Below are positions 1 through 5,874 of a stretch of DNA of 18,389 nucleotides, in pieces. The translations under genes were made by a program, and so were the position numbers. Within the stretch, counting starts at the first letter, position 1. The number at the start of each line of letters is the position of its first letter. The stretch spans positions 1 through 18,389 of the forward strand of contig CAYYWV010000055.1 in the NCBI GenBank assembly GCA_964475385.1. Reading direction: 5' to 3'. The stretch comes from CAYYWV01 sp964475385. Its GTDB lineage: Bacteria; Pseudomonadota; Alphaproteobacteria; JAAXGF01. A model generated the notes under the pieces. It was not told where the DNA came from, did not search any database, and was given only the letters and a program-made list of their open reading frames with translations.

Positions 1-154
1 GGTTCTCGGTCGCCGGCCATGGTTCCAGGGCGCGACGCCGATTTCAACCGCGATTCGCGGCGATTCTGGCCGAAGGGCCGCTTCGATGCTACATAAAGAA
101 TTAGAAGAATGTAGAACAACGAAGCGACCGGACCACGTAAGGGAGGTTACGATC
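1..154. other. Upstream region of the small secreted protein gene
   Basis: No convincing gene is seen here. The stretch becomes AT-richer from about 85 to 120, as expected for a promoter, but no clean -35/-10 pair can be named. A short perfect inverted repeat, CCGCGA-T-TCGCGG, lies at 48-60. The open frame of the following gene extends back to an ATG at 86, but that ATG lacks a good ribosome binding site and would place charged residues before the signal peptide. The region is therefore read as non-coding. Confidence 0.4.
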
Positions 155-403
155 ATGAAGCTGCGTTTGATTGCGCTCGCCGCGGCGCTGGTGCTGTTCG
201 CCGCGCCGGCCTATGCGTTCCACTGTCCGCTCGACGTTGCGGCCATCGACAACGGCCTTGCGAAAGCGAACATCAGCGCCGACGTGAAGGCCCAGGCCAA
301 AGCGCTCCGCGACGAGGGCGAGGCGCTGCACAAGGCGGGCAAACACGCAAAGGCGCTCGAAAAGCTCGCCGCGGCGATGCGCCTTATCCTGGGCGCGATG
401 TAG
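155..403 (+). CDS. Small secreted protein of unknown function (82 aa)
   Basis: This is a short exported protein whose function I do not recognise. The ATG at 155 is chosen because GGGAGG lies 8 bases upstream and the protein then begins with a textbook signal peptide (MKLRL, hydrophobic core, APAYA with cleavage near residue 21). The mature part is about 61 residues with one cysteine in an FHCP start, and the rest is Lys/Ala-rich and probably helical (repeated ALHKAGKHAKAL-like heptads). Small periplasmic helical proteins with this beginning occur in other alphaproteobacteria, as far as I recall, without an assigned role. Its last 20 bases overlap the 3' end of the HAD phosphatase gene on the other strand. 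Being coding is likely; any function would be guesswork. Confidence 0.7.
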   Translation: MKLRLIALAAALVLFAAPAYAFHCPLDVAAIDNGLAKANISADVKAQAKALRDEGEALHKAGKHAKALEKLAAAMRLILGAM

Positions 404-1130
404 CCGGAAGTCCGAGCGCGTCCTCGATCTCGGCGATCGAGGGGATCACCGCATCGGCCGCGGCCGCGAGCGCCGCGCGCCCGGCGACGCCCGTAAGCAC
501 GGCGATCGCGCGCCCGCAGCCGGCGGCGCGGGCGGTCGCCATGTCCTGGACCGAATCGCCGACGAAGGCGACCTCGGCGGCCGCAAGGCCGGCGGCGCGG
601 CAAAAGGCCCGCACCATGCCGGGGGCGGGTTTGGCCCCGTGGCCCGAATCGTAGCCGGCGACGAAGTCGAACAGCGGGCCGAGGCCCGCCTCTTCGATCC
701 ACGCGGCGACCGCGCTGGCCGCATCGTTGGTGGCGACGCCGAGCGCGAGCCCGCGCCCGCGCAGGCGGGCGAGAAGGGCGGCGAGGTCGGGCACCGCCGG
801 CGGCGCGCGTCGGGCGTGGGCGGCGAACGCGCGCTCGATCCGCGCGGCGATGGCGGCGGCGTCGCCGACGGCGGCGAGCGCCGGTTCGGCCGCCCAGATC
901 GCGGCGATCTCGTCGTTGGTTCCGCAGGCGAGCGCCGAGGCCGGGTCGAGCCTGCCGTCGGCGTCATAGCCCCCGAGCCTGAGGAGCCGCTCGGCGAGAG
1001 CGGGTTCGCCGGCCGCGGCGGCGAGCTCGTCCGCGGCCGCGCGGTAGGCCGCGGGCCACACCGAATCGAAGGCGGCGAGCGTGCCGTCCTTGTCGAACAG
1101 GACGCCGCGGATCGCGAGACCCGGGCTCAC
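384..1130 (-). CDS. HAD-superfamily phosphatase, phosphoglycolate phosphatase-like (248 aa)
   Basis: A cytoplasmic haloacid-dehalogenase-type phosphatase that probably dephosphorylates a small phospho-metabolite. All catalytic motifs are visible: motif I DKDGT at residues 13-17 (nucleophile Asp13, acid/base Asp15), motif II Thr134 in ATND, Lys167 in GAKPAP, and motif III GDSVQD at 191-196. The cap insert between motifs I and II is of the helical C1 type, as in phosphoglycolate phosphatase (Gph). Length is slightly above the usual 220-230. The GTG start overlaps the stop of the upstream membrane-protein gene by four bases (GTGA), which points to translational coupling and to membership of the betI unit. 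The exact substrate cannot be read from sequence. Confidence 0.85.
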   Translation of the reverse strand: MSPGLAIRGVLFDKDGTLAAFDSVWPAAYRAAADELAAAAGEPALAERLLRLGGYDADGRLDPASALACGTNDEIAAIWAAEPALAAVGDAAAIAARIERAFAAHARRAPPAVPDLAALLARLRGRGLALGVATNDAASAVAAWIEEAGLGPLFDFVAGYDSGHGAKPAPGMVRAFCRAAGLAAAEVAFVGDSVQDMATARAAGCGRAIAVLTGVAGRAALAAAADAVIPSIAEIEDALGLPATSRPG

Positions 1131-1369
1131 CCGTCGTCGTTCCCGATCTGGATCAGCGCCGCGCCCAGAGCGGCGCTTCCGAAGGTGATGGAAAAGCCGA
1201 AGAACAGAAGGAACAACGCCAACCCCGGCGATTCCGCGCCTCGGATCAAAGTCCCGAGCCCGCCGATGTCGAAGGCGAGCACGCCGCCGGCGCCGACCAG
1301 GCCGCCGAGAACGCCGCCGAGCGTATGGCGCAGCGCATAAAGATAGAAGCTGCGGTCGCGCGCGAACAT
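1127..1369 (-). CDS. Small two-helix inner-membrane protein, unknown function (80 aa)
   Basis: A short hydrophobic protein with two predicted transmembrane segments, at about residues 17-40 (rich in Gly, LGGVLGGLVGAGGVLAF) and 50-73 (LALFLLFFGFSITFG), joined by a short charged loop, with an acidic C-terminus (NDDG). The start ATG is preceded by an AAGG element. It lies 31 bases after the uracil-DNA glycosylase homologue and overlaps the phosphatase start by four bases, so it sits in the middle of a compact operon. I do not recognise a named family. The glycine-zipper-like first helix suggests helix packing or oligomerisation, but this is inference. Confidence 0.7.
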   Translation of the reverse strand: MFARDRSFYLYALRHTLGGVLGGLVGAGGVLAFDIGGLGTLIRGAESPGLALFLLFFGFSITFGSAALGAALIQIGNDDG

Positions 1370-1400
1370 GGGTTGGCCTTAACGGGCCCCGGCGTCGCCG

Positions 1401-2003
1401 TCAAGCGCCTCCGAGCAGATCCCGCACCCGGGCGCGCAGCGCCGGAATCACCTCGGCCTCGAACCAGGGGTTGCGGGCGACCCAGGCCCGCGTCCGCCAC
1501 GACGGGTGCGGCAGCGGCAGATAGGCGGGGCCGTAAGAGCGCCAGGCGCGGACCGTCTCGGTCACGCTCGCTTTCGCCGCCGCGCCGAGATAATGGGCTT
1601 GGGCGTAGCGCCCCACCAGCAAAGTGAGCGCGATATGGGGAAGGCGCGCCCGCAGCCGTTCGTGCCACAAAGGCGCGCATTCGGGCCGCGGCGGCCGGTC
1701 GCCGCCGTTCGCGTCGCGGCCCGGGTAGCAGAAGCCCATCGGGATAATCGCGATCCGGCGCTCGTCGTAGAAGGTCTCGCGGTCGAGCGCGAGCCAATCG
1801 CGCAGCCGGTCGCCCGAAGGGTCGTTCCAGGGAATCCCGCTCTCGTGGACCCGGGTTCCGGGGGCTTGGCCGACGATCAAGAGCCGCGCGGTTTCGCGGG
1901 CGCGCAGGACGGGGCGGGGGCCGAGCGGCAGATGCTCCGCGCAGATCCGGCAGCCGCGCACCGCGGCGAGCAGCGAATCGAGATCCTGGTCCGCCGTCGG
2001 CAC
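1401..2003 (-). CDS. Uracil-DNA glycosylase superfamily protein, probable Fe-S type (200 aa)
   Basis: A probable base-excision repair glycosylase of the uracil-DNA glycosylase superfamily. Recognisable motifs are GQAPG at residues 45-49 (motif 1 region) and HPSWR at 166-170 (motif 2, DNA minor-groove loop). Four cysteines, Cys18-x2-Cys21 and Cys92-x16-Cys109, have the spacing of the 4Fe-4S ligands in family 4 enzymes. Motif 1 continues into TRVHESGIPWNDPSG instead of the family 4 acidic residues, so it belongs to a side branch whose glycosylase activity is not assured. The start is a GTG at 2003, 17 bases after the dehydrogenase stop codon and preceded by AAAGGGG; no ATG fits. It is cotranscribed with betI and the dehydrogenase, judged by spacing. 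Confidence 0.8.
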   Translation of the reverse strand: MPTADQDLDSLLAAVRGCRICAEHLPLGPRPVLRARETARLLIVGQAPGTRVHESGIPWNDPSGDRLRDWLALDRETFYDERRIAIIPMGFCYPGRDANGGDRPPRPECAPLWHERLRARLPHIALTLLVGRYAQAHYLGAAAKASVTETVRAWRSYGPAYLPLPHPSWRTRAWVARNPWFEAEVIPALRARVRDLLGGA

Positions 2004-2020
2004 CGCGCCCCTTTCCGCTC

Positions 2021-2851
2021 TTACCAGAGCGAGCCGGCCGAAACCGTGAGATCCTGCATGGTGATGCCGAGCGCCTCGTCGCGGCACAGGAAGACGGCGA
2101 GCGCCCCGATCTCCTCGGGTTGGACCAGCCGGCCCTGGGGGTTCGACGCCTTGACCTCGGCGATGTACTCCTCGCCCGAGCGGTTCTCCTGCTCCTCGGC
2201 GATGTTGGCCATCCACTCCTTGCCGAAGGTGGTCTCGACCCAGGTCGGGCTGATCGCGTTGCAGGTGACGCCGTGGGGCGCGCCTTCGAGCGCGACGCAG
2301 CGGGTGAGCCCGACGACGCCCGCCTTGGAGGCGCAGTAGGCGCCCGAGGTGACCGCGCCGACCGAGGCCGCGGTCGAGGCGATGTTGATGATGCGGCCCC
2401 ACTTGCGCTCGATCATCCCGGGCAGGCAGAGCTTGATGGTCCGGTAGGTGCCGGTGAGGTTCACGTCGAGCACCTTCTGCCACAGCCTGTCGTCGTGGCC
2501 GACGATGGTGTGCTCGGCGGTGATGCCGGCGGCGTTGCCCAGGATGTCGACCTTGCCGAAGGCCTCGATGGCGGCGTCGTAGAAGGCCTGGACCGATTCG
2601 GGCGAGGTCACGTCGAGGTTGACGGCGACCGCGCGCGCCCCGCGGGCCTCGATCTCGCGGCGGGTGTCCTCGAGCTCCTTGGCGCCCGGCATGTTGACGA
2701 GCTCGCCCTCGACCTTTTGGCCGCCGGCGAGCAGCGATCCGATCGCCACGTCGGCGCCCGCCTCGGCGAAGGCGAGCGCCATCGCCCGCCCCATGCCCGA
2801 GGCGCCGCCGGTCACCATGGCGGCGCGTCCTTTCAGAAACTTTTCGCTCAT
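2021..2851 (-). CDS. Short-chain dehydrogenase/reductase (276 aa)
   Basis: A classical SDR-family NAD(P)-dependent oxidoreductase, expected to oxidise a secondary alcohol or reduce a ketone in the cytoplasm. Visible are the TGGASGMG dinucleotide motif (residues 14-21), Asn131, Ser159 and Tyr172-x3-Lys176 of the catalytic tetrad, and an SDR-type C-terminus. The usual NNAG motif reads NAAG (106-109). After the second strand there is no Asp for NAD ribose but SLLAGGQ followed by a longer loop, so NADP use is possible. The ATG at 2851 overlaps the betI stop (ATGA) and has GAGGAG upstream. Coupling to a choline-type repressor suggests a hydroxylated quaternary amine or a product of its breakdown (for example a carnitine-like or 3-hydroxy acid) as substrate; this is inference. 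Confidence 0.85.
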   Translation of the reverse strand: MSEKFLKGRAAMVTGGASGMGRAMALAFAEAGADVAIGSLLAGGQKVEGELVNMPGAKELEDTRREIEARGARAVAVNLDVTSPESVQAFYDAAIEAFGKVDILGNAAGITAEHTIVGHDDRLWQKVLDVNLTGTYRTIKLCLPGMIERKWGRIINIASTAASVGAVTSGAYCASKAGVVGLTRCVALEGAPHGVTCNAISPTWVETTFGKEWMANIAEEQENRSGEEYIAEVKASNPQGRLVQPEEIGALAVFLCRDEALGITMQDLTVSAGSLW

Positions 2852-3501
2852 GCTCGTTCTCCTCGTGGGTGTTCGCGTGGATGCGGGGGTTCGCAGGAAG
2901 GGTCGACCGGCCCGCCCGCCGCGGCGCGGTCGAGCTGGCAGAAAAGATAATCGCGGCACAGGGCGCGGGCCGCCGCCGGATCGATCCCGCCTTCGGTCAA
3001 CGCGCAGCGGAGCCAAAGCCCGTCGATCAACGCGGCGAGCCCGTCGGCGATCCGCCGGGCGCGCTCCTCGGGCGCGAGCTTGCGCAGCGCGTGCAAGAGG
3101 TTGTCGTAAAGCCGGCGGTTGATGACCCGCTGGATGCGCGCGAACCGCGGTTCGACCCGGACCTCGGCCCAGAAAGCGAGCCAGACGGCGATCGCCTCGG
3201 GCGCGAACTGTTCGGGCGAGAGGTTGCCGTCGATCACCGCGAGCACGCGCTCGCGCGGATCGCGGGCGGCGCTGAGCCGCGCGACCACGCTTTGGCGCAG
3301 CGCGCTCGCGAGCCAGCGCAGCGCGGCCTCCAACAGGTCGGTCTTGCCGTCGAAGTAGTGGTTGACCAGCCCGGTCGAAAGCCCGGCGCGGGCGCTGATC
3401 CGGGCGAGCGTCGCCTCGCCGAGGCCGTCCTCGCGGATCGCCGCGATGGTCGCCGCGATGAGCTGGCCGCGGCGGATCGGCTCCATTCCCAATTTTGGCA
3501 T
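2848..3501 (-). CDS. betI: BetI-type TetR-family repressor (217 aa)
   Basis: A DNA-binding repressor that in characterised bacteria responds to choline and controls choline uptake and oxidation genes. The N-terminus (MPKLGMEPIRRGQLIAAT) and the helix-turn-helix with recognition helix near STGLVNHYF (residues 42-50) followed by GKTDLLEAALR are hallmarks of BetI. Length is about 20 residues above the E. coli protein, the excess lying in a Pro/Arg-rich tail (PPHPREHPRG). GGAG lies 7 bases before the ATG. It heads a leftward unit with the SDR gene and is divergent from choX; the perfect palindrome 35 bases upstream is its likely operator, giving autoregulation. BetI is more commonly linked to betB and betA, which are absent here, so the effector could be a related compound. 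Confidence 0.88.
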   Translation of the reverse strand: MPKLGMEPIRRGQLIAATIAAIREDGLGEATLARISARAGLSTGLVNHYFDGKTDLLEAALRWLASALRQSVVARLSAARDPRERVLAVIDGNLSPEQFAPEAIAVWLAFWAEVRVEPRFARIQRVINRRLYDNLLHALRKLAPEERARRIADGLAALIDGLWLRCALTEGGIDPAAARALCRDYLFCQLDRAAAGGPVDPSCEPPHPREHPRGERA

Positions 3502-3525
3502 GACAGGGCTCCGCAGAACACGGGC

Positions 3526-3554
3526 ATGCTAAGGATTTTATATTGAGCGCTCAA
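3526..3554 (-). promoter_or_regulatory. Predicted betI promoter
   Basis: On the minus strand TTGAGC (3554-3549) and TAGCAT (3531-3526) are separated by 17 bases, a fair sigma-70-type promoter. The -35 box lies inside the palindromic operator. Transcription would begin near 3519, leaving a leader of about 18 bases. This is a pattern match only. Confidence 0.5.
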
Positions 3555-3561
3555 TATAAAA
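3536..3561. promoter_or_regulatory. Probable BetI operator (26-bp perfect palindrome)
   Basis: All 13 base pairs of the dyad match around a centre between 3548 and 3549; the core is TATTGAGCGCTCAATA. Known BetI sites have the form ATTGA-x-CG-x-TCAAT, which this fits. It overlaps the -35 boxes of both divergent promoters, so a bound repressor would block betI and choX together. Confidence 0.8.
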
Positions 3562-3571
3562 AAATTATCCT
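3543..3571 (+). promoter_or_regulatory. Predicted choX operon promoter
   Basis: TTGAGC at 3543-3548 and TATCCT at 3566-3571 are separated by 17 bases. The -35 box lies inside the palindrome shared with betI. Start of transcription near 3578 would give a leader of about 250 bases before choX. This is a pattern match only. Confidence 0.45.
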
Positions 3572-3830
3572 TCTCCGACGCGCGGTTGCCTGCGGTCCGC
3601 GGCGCGGCAAAGGGGGAGGTTGGGCCTTCCGCGCCGGCGTTTGGATCGGGGCCGCGGCAGTTTTCGCTTGATTCGGCTGGGGCATGCCCGTTTGATTCCA
3701 CTTTTCGGCCGATGGCGCCGTAGACGTTATCAATAAAGGCAAACGCCCGCGGCGGCGGACGACGCCGATTGACGCCGATGAAGGGCGATGCTCGTCCGCA
3801 TGGGCTTGAATGGTCTTGGGAGGCAGGACA
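3572..3830 (+). other. Long leader region upstream of choX
   Basis: No gene is visible in these 259 bases. They hold a 10-bp palindrome GGGCATGCCC (3680-3689), an AT-rich patch TTATCAATAAA (3727-3737) that could be a second, weaker -10 region, and a tandem 10-base repeat GACGCCGATt/GACGCCGATg (3761-3780) in front of the start codon. None matches a known riboswitch that I can name. Confidence 0.4.
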
Positions 3831-4889
3831 ATGAGCGATTTTCACAAAGATAGGCATGTTTCAGAGCTCGCGGCGCAGCTCGCCGAGGGCCGGATCGATC
3901 GGCGCGCGTTCCTGCGCCGGGCGGCGCTTCTCGGCGTCTCCGCAAGCGCGGCCTATACCATCATCGGCAAGGTGACGGGCGAAGGGTTCGCTTCACGCGC
4001 GCTGGCGGCGGGCGATCCGTCCGATTGCCGAAAGGTGCGTTTCTCGGACGTCGGCTGGAGCTGCATTACGGCGACCACGGCGGTCGCTTCGACGCTTCTC
4101 AAAGCGCTCGGCTACCAGCCCGAGGCGACGGTGCTGTCGGTGCCGGTCACCTTCGCGAGCCTCAAGAACAAGGACATCGACGCCTTCCTCGGCCTCTGGT
4201 TGCCGACGCAGGAGTCCTACATCAAGCCCTATCTCGACGAAGGCTCGATCGAGATCGTGGCGACCAACCTCAAAGGCGCGAAGTACACGCTCGCCGTGCC
4301 GAAGTACGTCGCCGACGCCGGCGTCAAGTCGTTCGGCGATCTCGCCAAGTTCAAGGACAAGTTCGGCGGCAAGATCTACGGGATCGAGCCCGGCAACGAC
4401 GGCAACAAGCTGATCCAGGACATGATCGACGCCAACGCCTTCGGCCTCAAGGGCTGGGAGCTTGTCGAATCGAGCGAGCAGGGCATGCTCTCCCAGGTCG
4501 CGCGCGCGGTGCGCTCGAAGGACTGGATCGTCTTCCTCGGCTGGGAGCCGCACCCGATGAATGCGAACTTCGATCTCGCTTATCTCGCCGGCGGCGACGA
4601 CTGGTTCGGCCCCAACTACGGCGGCGCGACCGTGTACACGCTGGCGCGGGCGGGCTACGCCAACGCCTGCCCGAACGTCGGCAAGTTCCTCGCCAATCTC
4701 ACGTTCTCGCTCGAGATGGAGAACAAGATGATGGGCTACATGCTCGACGACGGGATGGAGCCCGACGCCGCGGCGGTCAAGATCATGAAGGAGAACCCCG
4801 ACATGGTCGCCGGCTGGCTCGCCGGCGTGACCACGATCGACGGCGCAAAGCCCGCGCTTGATGCGGTGAAGGCGAAGCTCGGCATGTAA
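3831..4889 (+). CDS. choX: ChoX-like quaternary-amine ABC transporter substrate-binding protein (352 aa)
   Basis: A periplasmic binding protein that captures a quaternary amine for the ChoWV importer. The N-terminus carries a twin-arginine-type signal (DRRAFLRRA, Arg24-Arg25) with cleavage near residue 60, so export may be by Tat. The ligand pocket matches Sinorhizobium ChoX with a constant offset of 33: Trp76, Trp123, Tyr152 and Trp238 equal the aromatic box Trp43, Trp90, Tyr119 and Trp205, Asn189 equals Asn156, and Cys66/Cys280 equal the disulfide pair. The exception is Cys78 (GWSCIT) where ChoX has Asp45 (GWTDIT). The ATG at 3831 is chosen because GGGAGG lies 7 bases upstream; an in-frame upstream GTG at 3810 lacks one. 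First gene of the operon. Choline is likely, but betaine or carnitine are open alternatives. ChoX numbering is from memory. Confidence 0.9.
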   Translation: MSDFHKDRHVSELAAQLAEGRIDRRAFLRRAALLGVSASAAYTIIGKVTGEGFASRALAAGDPSDCRKVRFSDVGWSCITATTAVASTLLKALGYQPEATVLSVPVTFASLKNKDIDAFLGLWLPTQESYIKPYLDEGSIEIVATNLKGAKYTLAVPKYVADAGVKSFGDLAKFKDKFGGKIYGIEPGNDGNKLIQDMIDANAFGLKGWELVESSEQGMLSQVARAVRSKDWIVFLGWEPHPMNANFDLAYLAGGDDWFGPNYGGATVYTLARAGYANACPNVGKFLANLTFSLEMENKMMGYMLDDGMEPDAAAVKIMKENPDMVAGWLAGVTTIDGAKPALDAVKAKLGM

Positions 4890-4905
4890 CGCGCCGCACC
4901 TGGGC

Positions 4906-4939
4906 GCCGCCGGTCTCGCGAAATCGCGCCGCCGGCGGC
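4906..4939 (+). promoter_or_regulatory. GC-rich hairpin in the choX-choW gap
   Basis: GCCGCCGG (4906-4913) pairs with CCGGCGGC (4932-4939), and CGCG (4917-4920) with CGCG (4925-4928) around an AAAT loop. There is no T-run, so it is not an ordinary terminator. Hairpins in this place commonly protect the binding-protein part of the message and let it accumulate above the permease; that role is inferred. Confidence 0.5.
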
Positions 4940-4990
4940 CCCGCGCCGCGGCTTCGCCGGCCGCGCCCGGCCTGGCGGCGGGAGGACGTC

Positions 4991-5863
4991 ATGAACGACT
5001 GGGTGCCCGCGATCTTGACCGAGAAGATCCCGCTCGGGCGTTGGGTCAAGGATTTCGTGGGCTTCATCACCGACAACTTCTACGACCAGCTCCGCCTGTT
5101 CTCGGATAGCCTCGGCTTCGTCATCGACGGGCTGGTCGCGCTGTTGCAGGCGATCCCTCCTCTGCTTCTGATCGCGCTCGTTTGCGCGCTCGGCTATTGG
5201 CTGCACCGGTCGTGGAAGTTGGTGGTCGGCATTGCGCTCGGGCTTCTTCTGATCCTCAACCTCGGCTACTGGGATCGCACCATCGAGACCATCGCGCTCG
5301 TGCTTTCGGCGACGGTGATCTCGATCCTATTCGGGGTGCCGCTCGGAATCGCGGCGGCGCGCCGGCGCTGGCTGTACGCGGTGCTGCGGCCGATCCTCGA
5401 TCTCATGCAGACGATCCCCACCTTCGTCTACCTGATCCCGACTTTGATCTTCTTCGGCCTCGGCATGGTGCCGGGGTTGATCTCGACCGTGATCTTCGCG
5501 ATTCCGGCGCCGATCCGGCTGACCTATCTCGGGATTTCGAGCGTGCCGCGGCAGCTCGTCGAGGCGGGCGAGGCCTTCGGCTCGACCCGGATGCAGCTTC
5601 TGTTCAAGGTCGAGCTGCCGCACGCCATGCCGACGATCATGGCGGGCGTCACCCAGTGCATCATGCTGTCGCTGTCGATGGTCGTAATCGCCGCCCTGGT
5701 CGGGGCCAAGGGGCTCGGCGAGCCGGTGGTGCGGGCGCTCAATACGATCAACATCGCCAAGGGATTCGAGGCCGGGCTGTCGATCGTGATCGTCGCCATC
5801 CTGCTCGACCGCATCCTCAAGCATCGCGAAGGCCCGGGCGCGCCCGGGTCCGATACGCATTAG
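4991..5863 (+). CDS. choW: Choline/betaine-type ABC transporter permease (290 aa)
   Basis: Inner-membrane permease of the ProW/ChoW family that forms the channel for the ligand delivered by ChoX. About six hydrophobic segments are visible (roughly residues 45-70, 77-94, 100-122, 135-157, 160-180 and 220-270, the last containing two). The cytoplasmic EAA loop that docks the ATPase reads EAGEAFGSTRMQLLFKVELP, residues 191-210, with the conserved Gly. GGGAGG lies 6 bases before the ATG. The gene is 101 bases after choX, the gap being filled by a hairpin, and 11 bases before choV. Length and topology are normal for the family. Confidence 0.92.
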   Translation: MNDWVPAILTEKIPLGRWVKDFVGFITDNFYDQLRLFSDSLGFVIDGLVALLQAIPPLLLIALVCALGYWLHRSWKLVVGIALGLLLILNLGYWDRTIETIALVLSATVISILFGVPLGIAAARRRWLYAVLRPILDLMQTIPTFVYLIPTLIFFGLGMVPGLISTVIFAIPAPIRLTYLGISSVPRQLVEAGEAFGSTRMQLLFKVELPHAMPTIMAGVTQCIMLSLSMVVIAALVGAKGLGEPVVRALNTINIAKGFEAGLSIVIVAILLDRILKHREGPGAPGSDTH

Positions 5864-5874
5864 GCCGGACCGGC

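Noticed and set aside
3680..3689. GGGCATGCCC palindrome as a second operator for choX
   Set aside because: It is a 10-bp GC-rich dyad that occurs easily by chance in DNA of this composition and resembles no BetI half-site.
3551..3742. A 63-codon minus-strand open frame between betI and choX
   Set aside because: It lies in the control region, has a Pro/Arg-rich sequence of no family, and no ribosome binding site.
5182..5874. Extension of ChoV upstream into choW
   Set aside because: This part is out of frame with choW, Arg/Asp/Ala-rich and domain-free, while choW is a clear permease and ChoV begins normally at 5875.
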